NCBI RefSeq assembly: GCF_003336755.1 | Contig: NZ_QMDI01000002.1 | Coordinates: 434,001-498,000 of the forward strand | Direction of reading: 5' to 3' | Length of the DNA: 64,000 nt | DNA from: Elioraea thermophila (ex Habib et al. 2022) | GTDB taxonomy: Bacteria; Pseudomonadota; Alphaproteobacteria; Acetobacterales; Acetobacteraceae | Shown here: in pieces, positions 1 to 8,136 of the stretch | How positions within the stretch are numbered: the stretch's first letter is position 1 | Layout of the letters: each line of letters starts with the position of its first letter | Made by a program: the position numbers and the translations under genes | Notes under the pieces: generated by a model | What the model saw: the letters and a program-made list of their open reading frames with translations, nothing else | Told to the model about the DNA's origin: nothing | Database searches by the model: none

Positions 1-400
<400 letters not shown>

Positions 401-823
401 TCAGCGGCGATACGGCGCCGGAAGCAGCGATCCGATCGGCACCCGTCCGCGCCCGGGCAGGATCACTTGGCAGCCCGGCGCGTGGTCGAAGAGGAGCTCG
501 CGGCAGAGCCCGCAGGGGGAGACGACGGCGATCGGCCCCTGCTCGTCGGGCCTCGGGTGGCGGACGGCGACCACCGCCTCGATGGTGCTTTCGCCGGCCA
601 TGATCGCCGCTCCCAGCGCGACCGCCTCGGCGCAGACCGCCGCCCGGCCCACCGTGGCGTCGAGATTGACCGCGGCGTAGATGCGCCCCGTGGCCCCGCG
701 CACCGCCGCCCCCACGGTGTGTCGCCCGTAGCGGTAGCGGCTTCGCACGGCTTCGACCGCCGCCTCGACCAGCGCGCGGTCTGCTGCCGAGAGGAGATGC
801 GCGAGCGCGCCTTCGGCCGCCAA
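401..823 (-). CDS. cdd: Cytidine deaminase
   Basis: A 140-residue zinc-dependent cytidine deaminase, the usual size of the small homotetrameric class. It hydrolyses cytidine or deoxycytidine to uridine or deoxyuridine in pyrimidine salvage. The motif CAE at residues 64-66 supplies a zinc cysteine and the catalytic glutamate; PCGLCRE at 103-109 supplies the other two zinc cysteines (C104, C107). The more common motif is PCGACRQ, so the Leu/Glu changes place it slightly off the classical group, and a blasticidin-deaminase-like or broader nucleoside specificity cannot be excluded. It sits 31 bp downstream of recA on the same strand and may be cotranscribed. Confidence 0.85.
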   Translation of the reverse strand: MAAEGALAHLLSAADRALVEAAVEAVRSRYRYGRHTVGAAVRGATGRIYAAVNLDATVGRAAVCAEAVALGAAIMAGESTIEAVVAVRHPRPDEQGPIAVVSPCGLCRELLFDHAPGCQVILPGRGRVPIGSLLPAPYRR

Positions 824-854
824 GGCCGCGGCACCCGAGCGGAACCCGGCCGGT

Positions 855-1889
855 TCAGTCGGCGGCGTCTGCCTCCTCGCCGCCCGCGCTCATCAGCGCA
901 CCGGCCACCTGCCCGGCCTGGGCCCGAATCCGCTCCTCGATCTTGGCCGCCACCTCGGGGTGTTCGCGCAAGAAAGCCTTGGCGTTCTCCCGCCCCTGGC
1001 CGATGCGCTGACTGTCGAAACTGAACCACGCCCCCGACTTCTCGACCACACCGGCCTTGACGCCGAGATCGATCAGCTCGCCGACCTTGGAGATGCCCTC
1101 GCCGTAGGTGATGTCGAACTCGACCTGGCGGAACGGTGGGGCGAGCTTGTTCTTCACCACCTTCACCCGCGTCTGGTTGCCGACCACCTCGTCGCGGTCC
1201 TTGATCGCGCCGATGCGGCGGATCTCGAGCCGGATCGAGGCATAGAACTTCAGCGCGTTGCCGCCCGTGGTCGTCTCCGGGTTGCCGAACATGACGCCGA
1301 TCTTCAGGCGGATTTGGTTGAGGAAGATCAGGATCGTGCGCGAGCGCGACACCGAGCCCGTGAGCTTGCGCAGGGCCTGGCTCATCAGCCGCGCGTGCAG
1401 GCCGACATGGGAGTCGCCCATCTCGCCCTCGAGTTCGGCGCGGGGAACGAGGGCCGCCACACTGTCGACCACCAGCACGTCGATCGCGCCCGAACGCACG
1501 AGCGTATCCGCGATCTCCAGCGCCTGCTCGCCCGAGTCGGGCTGGCTGATGATCAGGTTGTCGACATCGACCCCGAGCTTGCGGGCATAGACCGGATCGA
1601 GCGCGTGTTCGGCGTCGATGAAGGCGCAGGTGCCGCCGCGCTTCTGCGCTTCCGCGATGCAATGGAGGGCAAGCGTGGTTTTGCCCGAGCTCTCTGGCCC
1701 GTAGATCTCGATGATGCGCCCGCGCGGCAGCCCGCCGATGCCGAGCGCGAGATCGAGCCCCAAGGAGCCCGTCGGGATGGTCTCGATCGCCTCGGCCGCG
1801 TCGCGCGCGCCCATGCGCATGACCGAGCCCTTGCCGAAGGCCCGCTCGATCTGGGCCAGCGCCTGATCCAGCGCCCTGTTCTTGTCCAT
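855..1889 (-). CDS. recA: Recombinase RecA
   Basis: A 344-residue RecA, full length. It is the DNA-dependent ATPase that forms filaments on single-stranded DNA, drives strand exchange and triggers LexA self-cleavage. Visible motifs are the Walker A GPESSGKT near residue 66, the IDAEHALD block, the Walker B-like [10 protein letters not shown], the L2 region [19 protein letters not shown], and an acidic C-terminus (GGEEADAAD). The ATG at 1889 gives the standard start [11 protein letters not shown]; an in-frame upstream extension is unlikely. I looked for the alphaproteobacterial SOS box GTTC-N7-GTTC in the 490 bp upstream and did not find one. Confidence 0.98.
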   Translation of the reverse strand: MDKNRALDQALAQIERAFGKGSVMRMGARDAAEAIETIPTGSLGLDLALGIGGLPRGRIIEIYGPESSGKTTLALHCIAEAQKRGGTCAFIDAEHALDPVYARKLGVDVDNLIISQPDSGEQALEIADTLVRSGAIDVLVVDSVAALVPRAELEGEMGDSHVGLHARLMSQALRKLTGSVSRSRTILIFLNQIRLKIGVMFGNPETTTGGNALKFYASIRLEIRRIGAIKDRDEVVGNQTRVKVVKNKLAPPFRQVEFDITYGEGISKVGELIDLGVKAGVVEKSGAWFSFDSQRIGQGRENAKAFLREHPEVAAKIEERIRAQAGQVAGALMSAGGEEADAAD

Positions 1890-2230
1890 GCCGGCCTCTG
1901 TTGCCTCTGATCTCGGGGTCGCAACCCCCGGTCGCGGAATCGCCCGCCTCGTGCGCCATCTCATAGCATGAGCGGGGGCCCGCGTCGCCTTGCCTGCGCC
2001 GCGGGCCGCCTCCGCGGTGGCCTTGGCCGGGCGCGAGCCATCAGCGGTGATCACAGGTGCGTGAGGGGCGCGGCAAGTTTGTGCTGCGCTGCGGCGATCT
2101 TGATCCAGAGCAACGCTTCGGAAACCCTTCTTCACAATAAGGGAATGCGACGGACCCACTCGGTCCACGGCGCACGATCCGGTTTCTCCCCACCGCGATC
2201 GGCGCGGCAGTCGCAATCGGGCTGCCACTC
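1890..2230. other. Non-coding stretch between recA and the glycerol dehydrogenase gene
   Basis: Together with the sites listed separately up to 2381, this is the only stretch above 300 bp without a convincing gene. It must hold the recA promoter (leftward) and that of the rightward dehydrogenase gene, but no clear -35/-10 pair or SOS box is visible. From about 2120 rightward it contains short perfect inverted repeats: CCCTT/AAGGG at 2125-2129/2139-2143, GGACC/GGTCC at 2152-2156/2162-2166, and GGCAG/CTGCC at 2206-2210/2222-2226. These lead into the terminator at 2231. A possible 126-codon frame on the plus strand has no family character and runs through the terminator, so I do not call it a gene. 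Confidence 0.5.
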
Positions 2231-2260
2231 GGGCGCGATCTCGGTCGCGCCCCTTTTTTT
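2120..2260 (+). ncRNA. Candidate structured RNA (small RNA or 5' leader) ending in an intrinsic terminator
   Basis: Three short perfect hairpins (stems at 2125/2139, 2152/2162 and 2206/2222) are followed by a strong terminator at 2231-2260, all oriented for a rightward transcript. No coding region precedes the terminator on the plus strand. The RNA it stops is therefore either an independent small RNA or the aborted leader of the dehydrogenase gene that starts 122 bp further on. I recognised no known RNA family (not tRNA, SRP RNA or tmRNA). The 5' end is a guess, because no promoter is evident. Confidence 0.4.
2231..2260 (+). terminator. Rho-independent terminator
   Basis: An 8 bp perfect GC-rich stem (GGGCGCGA at 2231-2238, TCGCGCCC at 2245-2252), a 6-base loop and seven consecutive T at 2254-2260. 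This is a canonical intrinsic terminator for a rightward transcript. recA is transcribed leftward away from it, so it does not serve recA. Confidence 0.85.
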
Positions 2261-2279
2261 GCTTGTTCAACGCCGCCCC

Positions 2280-2305
2280 GGCGTCGGCGCTTCGCTTGCG
2301 ACGCC
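2280..2305 (+). other. Hairpin in the leader of the dehydrogenase gene
   Basis: A 7 bp perfect inverted repeat, GGCGTCG at 2280-2286 and CGACGCC at 2299-2305, with a 12-base loop. It lies between the upstream terminator and the start codon at 2382. It could be part of a leader fold or a protein-binding site; there is no T tract, so it is not itself a terminator. Confidence 0.35.
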
Positions 2306-2381
2306 GCGCCGGAAACCCCACGTGCCGGAGGCGGTTGCTGACAGCTGACAAGAGAACACCACCGACAACGAGGAGGCACAC

Positions 2382-3500
2382 ATGCTCACGACCGCCATCT
2401 TCCCCGGTCGCTACGTGCAGGGCGACGGCGCACTGTCGGTGCTCGGCGAGGAGCTTGCCCGCTTCGGGGAGCGCGCCTTCGCCATCATGGACCCCTTCGC
2501 CATGGCCTCGCTGCGCGACGAGATCGAGGCCGGCATCGGCACGCGGGTTCGCCTCTCGGCCGAACGCTTCGCGGGCGAGTGCAGCGACGAGGAGATCGGC
2601 CGCCTCGCCGATGAGGCTCAGGCCGTCACCCCGGACGTCGTCGTCGGCATCGGCGGTGGCAAGACGCTGGATACCGCGAAGGCGGTCGCGCACACGCTGC
2701 GCCGGCCGGTCGCCATCGTGCCGACCATCGCCTCGACGGATGCCCCCTGCTCGGCCCTCTCCGTCATCTACACCCCCGATGGCGCGTTCAAGCGTTACCT
2801 CATCCTGCCCCGCAACCCGGATCTGGTGCTGGTCGACACCGGCGTGATCGCCCGCGCTCCAGTGCGCTTCCTGGTCGCCGGCATGGGTGACGCCCTCTCC
2901 ACCTGGTTCGAGGCTGAGGACTGCCGGGTGAAGAGGGGGGCGAACATGACGGGCCGGCTCGGGCCGATGACGGCCTACGCGCTGGCGCGGCTCTGCTACG
3001 ACACGCTGCTGAAATACGGAGTGCTGGCCAAGGCCGCCTGCGCGCGCAAGGTGGTCACCCCCGCTCTCGAGCACATCGTCGAAGCGAACACCCTGCTCTC
3101 GGGCCTCGGCTTCGAATCGGGCGGGCTGTCGGCCGCGCATGCCATCCACAACGGCCTCACCGTGCTGCACGAGACGCACGCCTATTGGCACGGCGAGAAG
3201 GTCGCGATCGGCACGCTCGCGCTGCTGATGCTCGCCGATCGTCCGCCCGCGCTGATCGACGAGGTGTTCGGCTTCTGCGAGTCGGTCGGGCTGCCCACCA
3301 CGCTCGCCCAGATCGGCCTTGCCGACGCCGACGAGACGGCGCTCCTGCGCGTCGCCGAGCGCGCCTGCGCCGAAGGCGAGACGATCTGGAACATGCCGCA
3401 CGAGGTGAGCCCCCGTCGCGTCGTTGCCGCCCTGCGCGCGGTGGACGAGGAGGGGCGCCGGCGCGCCAAGGCGGTGCAACTGCCGGCCGCAGCGGAATAG
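2382..3500 (+). CDS. gldA: Glycerol dehydrogenase-like iron/zinc-containing alcohol dehydrogenase
   Basis: A 372-residue member of the iron-containing (type III) polyol dehydrogenase family, closest by eye to glycerol dehydrogenase, which oxidises glycerol to dihydroxyacetone with NAD+. The nucleotide-binding loop [13 protein letters not shown] lies near residue 90 and the substrate-side [12 protein letters not shown] follows. Metal ligands are the Asp in [15 protein letters not shown] and the two His in [10 protein letters not shown] and [11 protein letters not shown] clear ribosome binding site (gaggagg, about 2370-2376) sits before the ATG. The gene follows the terminator and hairpins at 2231-2305, which may regulate it. 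Glycerol as substrate is inferred; related enzymes use other diols or hydroxyketones. Confidence 0.88.
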   Translation: MLTTAIFPGRYVQGDGALSVLGEELARFGERAFAIMDPFAMASLRDEIEAGIGTRVRLSAERFAGECSDEEIGRLADEAQAVTPDVVVGIGGGKTLDTAKAVAHTLRRPVAIVPTIASTDAPCSALSVIYTPDGAFKRYLILPRNPDLVLVDTGVIARAPVRFLVAGMGDALSTWFEAEDCRVKRGANMTGRLGPMTAYALARLCYDTLLKYGVLAKAACARKVVTPALEHIVEANTLLSGLGFESGGLSAAHAIHNGLTVLHETHAYWHGEKVAIGTLALLMLADRPPALIDEVFGFCESVGLPTTLAQIGLADADETALLRVAERACAEGETIWNMPHEVSPRRVVAALRAVDEEGRRRAKAVQLPAAAE

Positions 3501-3598
3501 CGCCCAACGCGGCGGAGCGCGCGCCAGACCGCGCTCCGCCCCCTTGCGCGGCGCATCGTCCGGGCGCACTCCGAAGCTGCCAACCGGAGGTGCCGCCC

Positions 3599-4000
3599 AT
3601 GGACGTCGATCACGCCGACACGCTCGCCGAAGCCCGCGCCGTGCTGGACCGCTACGAGGCGGCGCTGATGGCGAACGACGTCGCCGTGCTCGACGAACTC
3701 TTCTGGGACGATCCGCGCACCGTCCGCTTCGGCGTGGGCGAGATCCTGCTCGGCGCCGACGCCATCCGCCGCTTCCGCCGCTCGCGCGCCGGGAGCGGGT
3801 ATCCACGGCGCGAGAGACTGGAAACGCTGATCACGACCTTCGGGCGCGACATCGCCGTCACCAACATCGTCTTCCGCCGCCTCGGCGACGGCACGATCGG
3901 GCGCGAAACCAAGATCCTCGCCCGCCTGCCCGGTATTGGCTGGCGTATTGTCTCCGCCCACGTCTCCCTCGCGCCGCCGGGCACCGCCATCGAGCGCTGA
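3599..4000 (+). CDS. HpxZ / AtzH-like protein (SnoaL-like fold, DUF3225)
   Basis: A 133-residue protein with the order [25 protein letters not shown], then TVRFG, an ITTFGRD block, a central FRR, and [11 protein letters not shown] near the C-terminus. This is the pattern of the HpxZ family (DUF3225, cystatin/NTF2-like fold), first noted in oxalurate catabolism and related to the AtzH subunit associated with amidases. The biochemical role of HpxZ is not settled. The ATG at 3599 follows a ribosome site (cggaggtg). It lies 98 bp after the dehydrogenase and 9 bp before a DadA-like gene, so it is probably cotranscribed with the latter. No allantoin or oxalurate genes are nearby, so a different amide or amino-acid context is likely. 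Confidence 0.75.
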   Translation: MDVDHADTLAEARAVLDRYEAALMANDVAVLDELFWDDPRTVRFGVGEILLGADAIRRFRRSRAGSGYPRRERLETLITTFGRDIAVTNIVFRRLGDGTIGRETKILARLPGIGWRIVSAHVSLAPPGTAIER

Positions 4001-4009
4001 GCCGCGCGC

Positions 4010-5272
4010 ATGTCCCGTCGCGTCGTCGTCATTGGCGCGGGCGCGGTCGGTGCCGCCTGCGCCCTCCTCCTCGCCCGCGAAGGCCACCGCGTCATACTGG
4101 TCGAACCCGGTCCGGCGGGCGGTGAACAGGCGGCCTCCTACGGCAACGCGGGGTGGATCAGCCCCGAGAGCGTGGTGCCCGTCGCCACGCCGGGCCTGTG
4201 GCGGAAGATCCCCGCCCTGCTGCTCGACCCCGAAGGCCCTCTGACCATCCGCCCCGCCGCCCTGCCCGGCCTGATGCCCTGGCTCTGGCGGTTCATGACC
4301 GCCAACGCGACCGCGCCCCGCGCGAGCCGCACCTCACGCGCGCTCGCCGCCCTGCTGCACGACGCGGTCGATCGCCACCAGGCCCTCGCCGCCGCCGCGG
4401 GCCGACCGGAGCTCGTGGCGCGCTCGGGGCACCTCTACATCTGGCGCGATCGCGCCGGCTTCGCGGCCGATGGCTTCGCGTGGGCGCTGCGCCGCTCAGC
4501 TGGCGTGGCGTGGCTTGAACTCTCGGCCGAGGAACTGGCGCAGCGCGAGCCCGCTCTCTCCCGCGACTGGCGCTTCGGCGTGCTGGTCGAGGCGGGCGGG
4601 CAGGTGCGCGACCCGGGCGCGCTGGTGCAAGCCTATGCCCAGGCGGCCGAGAGTCTGGGCGCTGAGCATCTCTGCACGCGGGCCACCGGCTTTCGGCTCG
4701 AGCGCGGGCGCCTGCGCGCGGTGGAGACGGAGCGTGGCCTGATCGACGCCGACGCCGCCGTGATCGCTGCCGGGATCCGCTCGGCCGCCCTCGCGCGCGC
4801 CGCCGGCGAGCGTATCCCGCTCGCCTCGGAGCGCGGCTACCACGTCATGATCCGCGACCCCGAGGTGACCGTGCGCATGCCGGTCATGGCGGCAGAGCTG
4901 AAGGCGCCGCTCACACCGATGCAGGCCGGGCTGCGGGTCGCCGGCCAGGTCGAGCTCGCGAGGATCGACGATCCGCCGGACTGGCGTCGCGCCGCCATCC
5001 TGGAGCGGGCGGCGCTCAAACTCCTTCCAGGCTTGCCGCAGCCGCTGCCGCGCGAGCGCATCACGGTCTGGATGGGACATCGCCCCTCGGTCGCCGACGG
5101 CCTGCCGGTGATCGGCGCTTCTCGCGTCTCGCCCGACATTTTCTACGCTTTCGGGCACGGCCATGTCGGGCTCGCCGCTGCGCCAAAGACCGCCGTGCTG
5201 ATCGCCGACCTGATCGCCGGGCGCTCACCCACGATCGACCCCACACCCTACAGCCCGCTACGCTTCCGCTGA
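4010..5272 (+). CDS. FAD-dependent oxidoreductase, D-amino acid dehydrogenase (DadA) family
   Basis: A 420-residue DAO-family flavoprotein. The FAD dinucleotide fold is at the extreme N-terminus (VVVIGAGAVGAACALLLAREG, residues 5-25 approximately), followed by SYGNAGWISPESVVPVATPG, which is typical of DadA proteins. A second conserved region near the C-terminus, MGHRPSVADGLPVIG then FYAFGHGHVGL, forms the flavin/substrate site. Family members oxidise D-amino acids to 2-oxo acids and pass electrons to the respiratory chain. The HpxZ-like gene 9 bp upstream and the racemase-like gene further right (opposite strand) suggest amino-acid catabolism, but the actual substrate is unknown. The start ATG agrees with the usual start just before the glycine motif. 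Confidence 0.85.
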   Translation: MSRRVVVIGAGAVGAACALLLAREGHRVILVEPGPAGGEQAASYGNAGWISPESVVPVATPGLWRKIPALLLDPEGPLTIRPAALPGLMPWLWRFMTANATAPRASRTSRALAALLHDAVDRHQALAAAAGRPELVARSGHLYIWRDRAGFAADGFAWALRRSAGVAWLELSAEELAQREPALSRDWRFGVLVEAGGQVRDPGALVQAYAQAAESLGAEHLCTRATGFRLERGRLRAVETERGLIDADAAVIAAGIRSAALARAAGERIPLASERGYHVMIRDPEVTVRMPVMAAELKAPLTPMQAGLRVAGQVELARIDDPPDWRRAAILERAALKLLPGLPQPLPRERITVWMGHRPSVADGLPVIGASRVSPDIFYAFGHGHVGLAAAPKTAVLIADLIAGRSPTIDPTPYSPLRFR

Positions 5273-5332
5273 CGCAGCCGTCACTTCGCGGCGGGCGAGC
5301 CCGCGGCCACACTCCGCGTCGAGGTGTTCCCG

Positions 5333-6301
5333 ATGTCAGTCCGCTCGCGCCCCGCGCCGAAGCCGCTCGACCCCGCGAAGTTCCGCGACCCGCTGCGCAC
5401 GGCGAAGGGCGAACCTCGCGCGCACGTGCCGCTCGCGGCTTTGCGCACGCTCTGGTTCAACACGGGCACGCTGTGCAACATCACCTGCAAGCATTGCTAC
5501 ATCGAATCGAGCCCGCGCAACGATCGCCTCGCCTACCTCACCGCCGAAGAGGTCGCGGCCTTCCTCGATGAGGCGGTGTCGCTCGGCGCGCCGCTCGAGA
5601 CGGTCGGCTTCACCGGCGGCGAGCCGTTCATGAACCGCGCGCTTCCCGCGATGCTCGCCGACGTGCTCGCCCGCCCGCAGAACCTCACGGCCATCGTGCT
5701 CACCAACGCCATGGCGCCGCTCAAGCAGAAGCGCGCCGCCCTCCTCGCCCTGCGCGATCGTTTCGGCCCAGAACGGTTGATCCTGCGCGTCTCGCTCGAC
5801 CACTACGCCGCCGAACGCCACGACCGCGAACGGGGCCCCGGCAGCTTCGCCAAGTCGCTCGAAGGTCTCGTCTGGCTCGCGCGCGAGGGCTTCACCGTGC
5901 ACGTCGCCGGTCGGGCCGGCTTCACCGAAGAAACCGAGGACGAACTACGCGACGGCTTCGCCCGCCTGTTCGCGGATCACGCGATCCCGATCGATGCGCG
6001 CGATCCCGTCGCGCTGACGCTGTTCCCGGAAATGGACCCGACCGTCGATGTGCCCGAGATCACCGAGGCCTGCTGGAGCATCCTCGGCAAGAGCCCGGCG
6101 AGCGTGATGTGCGCCACCTCGCGCATGGTGGTGAGACGCAAGGGAGCGGAGCGCCCCGCGGTGCTCGCCTGCACCCTCCTCGCTTACGACCCGCGCTTCG
6201 AGCTCGCCGACACCCTCGCCGGCGCCTCAGGGCCCGTGTCGCTGAACCACCCGCACTGCGCCAAGTTTTGCGTGCTCGGTGGCGCCGCCTGTAGCCGCTG
6301 A
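5333..6301 (+). CDS. Radical SAM protein with C-terminal cysteine cluster
   Basis: A 322-residue radical SAM enzyme. The [4Fe-4S]-SAM motif is CNITCKHC with Cys48, Cys52 and Cys55 (CX3CX2C), followed by GFTGGEPFMN, the family's GGE motif. Late in the protein lie further cysteines: one in VMCATS, one in LACTLLAYD, and a terminal HCAKFCVLGGAACS with CX3CX6C spacing. That resembles an auxiliary-cluster (SPASM or twitch-like) domain. Such enzymes often modify peptides, but no precursor peptide is evident next to it, so the substrate is unknown. I chose ATG 5333 over the in-frame GTG at 5324 because gagg at 5321-5324 is well spaced from the ATG. It is convergent with the racemase-like gene, 8 bp apart. 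Confidence 0.85.
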   Translation: MSVRSRPAPKPLDPAKFRDPLRTAKGEPRAHVPLAALRTLWFNTGTLCNITCKHCYIESSPRNDRLAYLTAEEVAAFLDEAVSLGAPLETVGFTGGEPFMNRALPAMLADVLARPQNLTAIVLTNAMAPLKQKRAALLALRDRFGPERLILRVSLDHYAAERHDRERGPGSFAKSLEGLVWLAREGFTVHVAGRAGFTEETEDELRDGFARLFADHAIPIDARDPVALTLFPEMDPTVDVPEITEACWSILGKSPASVMCATSRMVVRRKGAERPAVLACTLLAYDPRFELADTLAGASGPVSLNHPHCAKFCVLGGAACSR

Positions 6302-6309
6302 CTCCCCCG

Positions 6310-7059
6310 TTACGGCGGCGGGAAGCGGCGGGGGCGAAGCCCCGCCTGGAACCAAGTGACGAAGCTCACGATGTCGAACACCGGTAGGCCGAGCACCTCC
6401 TGCAAGTCGGCCGCGTAGGGCGGCATGTTGGTGCATTCCAGCACCACCGCGCCCACCTCGGGGTGCCTGCGCAGCAGGGTCCGGCCCGCCTCCAGGATGT
6501 CCTCGCGGGCGAGCCCGAGGTCGAGCTCCTGGGCTTCGCCCTTGATAAGCACACGAAACAGTTCGCGCCCGTTCTCGACTCCGACCACCGGCGTATCCGG
6601 CGGGCAGCCGGCGGCGCGAAGATGCGCCTCGCTCAAGGTCGTCGCACAGATGGTGATCACGCCGACCCGTCGGCCCGGCGGCAGCAGCGCCTGCACGAGC
6701 GGCACCTGCATCAGGCTGGAGGCGGCGACGGGAACCCTCACCCGGGCCGCGAGCTCAGCCTGGAACAGGCTGAGGAAGCCGCAATTGGTGGTGATCCCCT
6801 CGCAGCCGAGCGAGACGAGCTCCTCGGCGGCACGGGCGAAGTCCTCGAACAGGCCGCGCGCCCCCTCCAGCACCACGCGCTCGGGGCTCGCGCCACGCAC
6901 GACCCGGAACAGCACCGGGAACGGCCATGTCAGGCCGTTGCCCATGTCGCCGGGGATGCGCGGAAAGCGCGCCTCCAGCATCAGGATGCCGACCGGGCAG
7001 CCGTATACGCTCTTGCCGCCGCGCGCGACCGGGCCGGCAGGGGTGTTCCAGAGGGTCAT
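6310..7059 (-). CDS. Aspartate/glutamate racemase family protein
   Basis: A 249-residue protein of the Asp/Glu/hydantoin racemase superfamily. The two catalytic cysteines are visible in TTNCGFLSLF and in the C-terminal half, VVLECTNMPPY. Between them lie PVAASSLMQVPLVQALLP and GVITICATTLSEAHL, the expected alternating domain elements. It probably racemises or otherwise reprotonates an amino acid or related acid. The neighbouring DadA-like dehydrogenase would fit an L-to-D-to-keto-acid route, although the two genes are on opposite strands and not in one operon. It is divergent from a Bug-type binding-protein gene. It could also be a maleate isomerase-like or hydantoin racemase-like enzyme; the substrate cannot be read from the sequence. 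Confidence 0.75.
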   Translation of the reverse strand: MTLWNTPAGPVARGGKSVYGCPVGILMLEARFPRIPGDMGNGLTWPFPVLFRVVRGASPERVVLEGARGLFEDFARAAEELVSLGCEGITTNCGFLSLFQAELAARVRVPVAASSLMQVPLVQALLPPGRRVGVITICATTLSEAHLRAAGCPPDTPVVGVENGRELFRVLIKGEAQELDLGLAREDILEAGRTLLRRHPEVGAVVLECTNMPPYAADLQEVLGLPVFDIVSFVTWFQAGLRPRRFPPP

Positions 7060-7128
7060 CGGTGGCTCGTTGCGTGCGTCGCCATCACGGGCACAATACG
7101 CGCCGAAGCCTTGAGGCGGGAGGTGCCG

Positions 7129-8115
7129 ATGCGCCCTGTTCGTTGTGCCCTCGTCCTGATCGCCCTGGCGGCGTTGCTCATCCAACCGGCCGCGGCACAA
7201 ACGTTCCCGCAGCCGGGCAAGCCCATCACCATCGTTGGCGGCTTCCCGAACGGCTCGGGCACCGACATCTATTCGCGACGCCTCGCCGACCCGCTGGGCC
7301 GCGCCTTGGGGGTGAGCGTGATCGTCGACAATCGCGTCGGTGCCGGCGGCAACATCGCCATGGACCATGTGGCGAAGGGGGAGGCGGACGGCCACACCAT
7401 CCTCTTCGCCACCTCGGCCATGCTGGCGATCAACCCGGCCCTCTATGCCCGGATGCCGATCGATACGGTGCGCGACCTCGCGCCCGTCATCGCGCTCGCC
7501 GAGGTGCCGAACGCGCTCACCGTCGCGCCCGAGAAGCGCCCGCAGTTCACCGACTGCAAGGCGGTGATCGCGGCAGCCAAGGCGCGGCCGGGGGCGCTGA
7601 ACTATGCCTCCACCGGCAACGGAACCTCGACCCACCTCGCGGGGGCGCAGTTCGCCGCCGCCGCCGGGGTCGAGATGGTGCACGTGCCCTATCGCGGCGG
7701 CCCCTTCGCCATGCAGGCGCTGCTGGCGGGCGACGTCGACATCTTCCTGCACCAGACTCCGGCCCTGGTCGGACCCTTCCGCCAGGGCCAGGTGCGACTG
7801 CTCGGCGTGACCAGCCGCGCGCCCCTCAAGGCCTTTCCCGGCGTGCCGACCATGGCGGAGGCCTGCGGCCTGCCGGGCTTCGTCTCCACCACTTGATACC
7901 TGCTCGCCGTGCCGGCGCGCACGCCGGAGGCGATCATCGCGCGCCTGAAACGCACGGTGCGCGACGTGATCTCGGCCCCGGATTTCGTCGCCTGGGTGGA
8001 GGAGCTCGGCCTCACACCGATGGGCCAGGGGCCGGCGGAGGCGCGCGCGATGCTGGCCAAGGACCTCGTGACGTGGGCCGAGGTCGTGCGGCGCGCGGGG
8101 GCGCGGGTCGACTGA
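7129..8115 (+). pseudogene. Bug/TctC family binding protein interrupted by an in-frame TGA
   Basis: The frame encodes a periplasmic solute receptor of the Bug (TctC) family: signal peptide MRPVRCALVLIALAALLIQ ending in AAAQ, then PGKPITIVGGFPNGSGTDIYSR, AGGNIAMDHVAKGEADGHTIL, and the HVPYRGG block. At codon 256 (7894-7896) a TGA interrupts it. Translation resumes in the same frame with YLLAVPARTPEAIIARLKR and continues to 8115, giving the normal full length of about 328 residues. Relatives usually have Trp before Y in this segment, so TGG-to-TGA is the simplest explanation. It is a recent nonsense mutation, a sequencing error, or a readthrough site. The good ribosome site (gggaggtg) and lack of other damage favour a young lesion. 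No TctA/TctB lies next to it. Confidence 0.85.
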
Positions 8116-8136
8116 CGCGCGGCGCTCGGGAACCTC

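Noticed and set aside
1890-2100. An SOS box (GTTC-N7-GTTC) in front of recA
   Set aside because: Both strands were read for the motif and none was found. A weak TTG-like match was not convincing as a promoter.
2040-2260. A tRNA, SRP RNA or tmRNA before the terminator
   Set aside because: No T-arm (GGTTCGA-type), CCA end, SRP tetraloop hairpin or tmRNA elements could be recognised.
1968-2348. A 126-codon plus-strand frame in the recA-dehydrogenase gap
   Set aside because: It has no recognisable motifs and runs through the intrinsic terminator at 2231-2260, so it is unlikely to be translated.
5288-5306. GC-rich palindrome between the DadA-like and radical SAM genes as a terminator
   Set aside because: The loop would be only two bases and there is no T tract; chance palindromes are common at this GC content.
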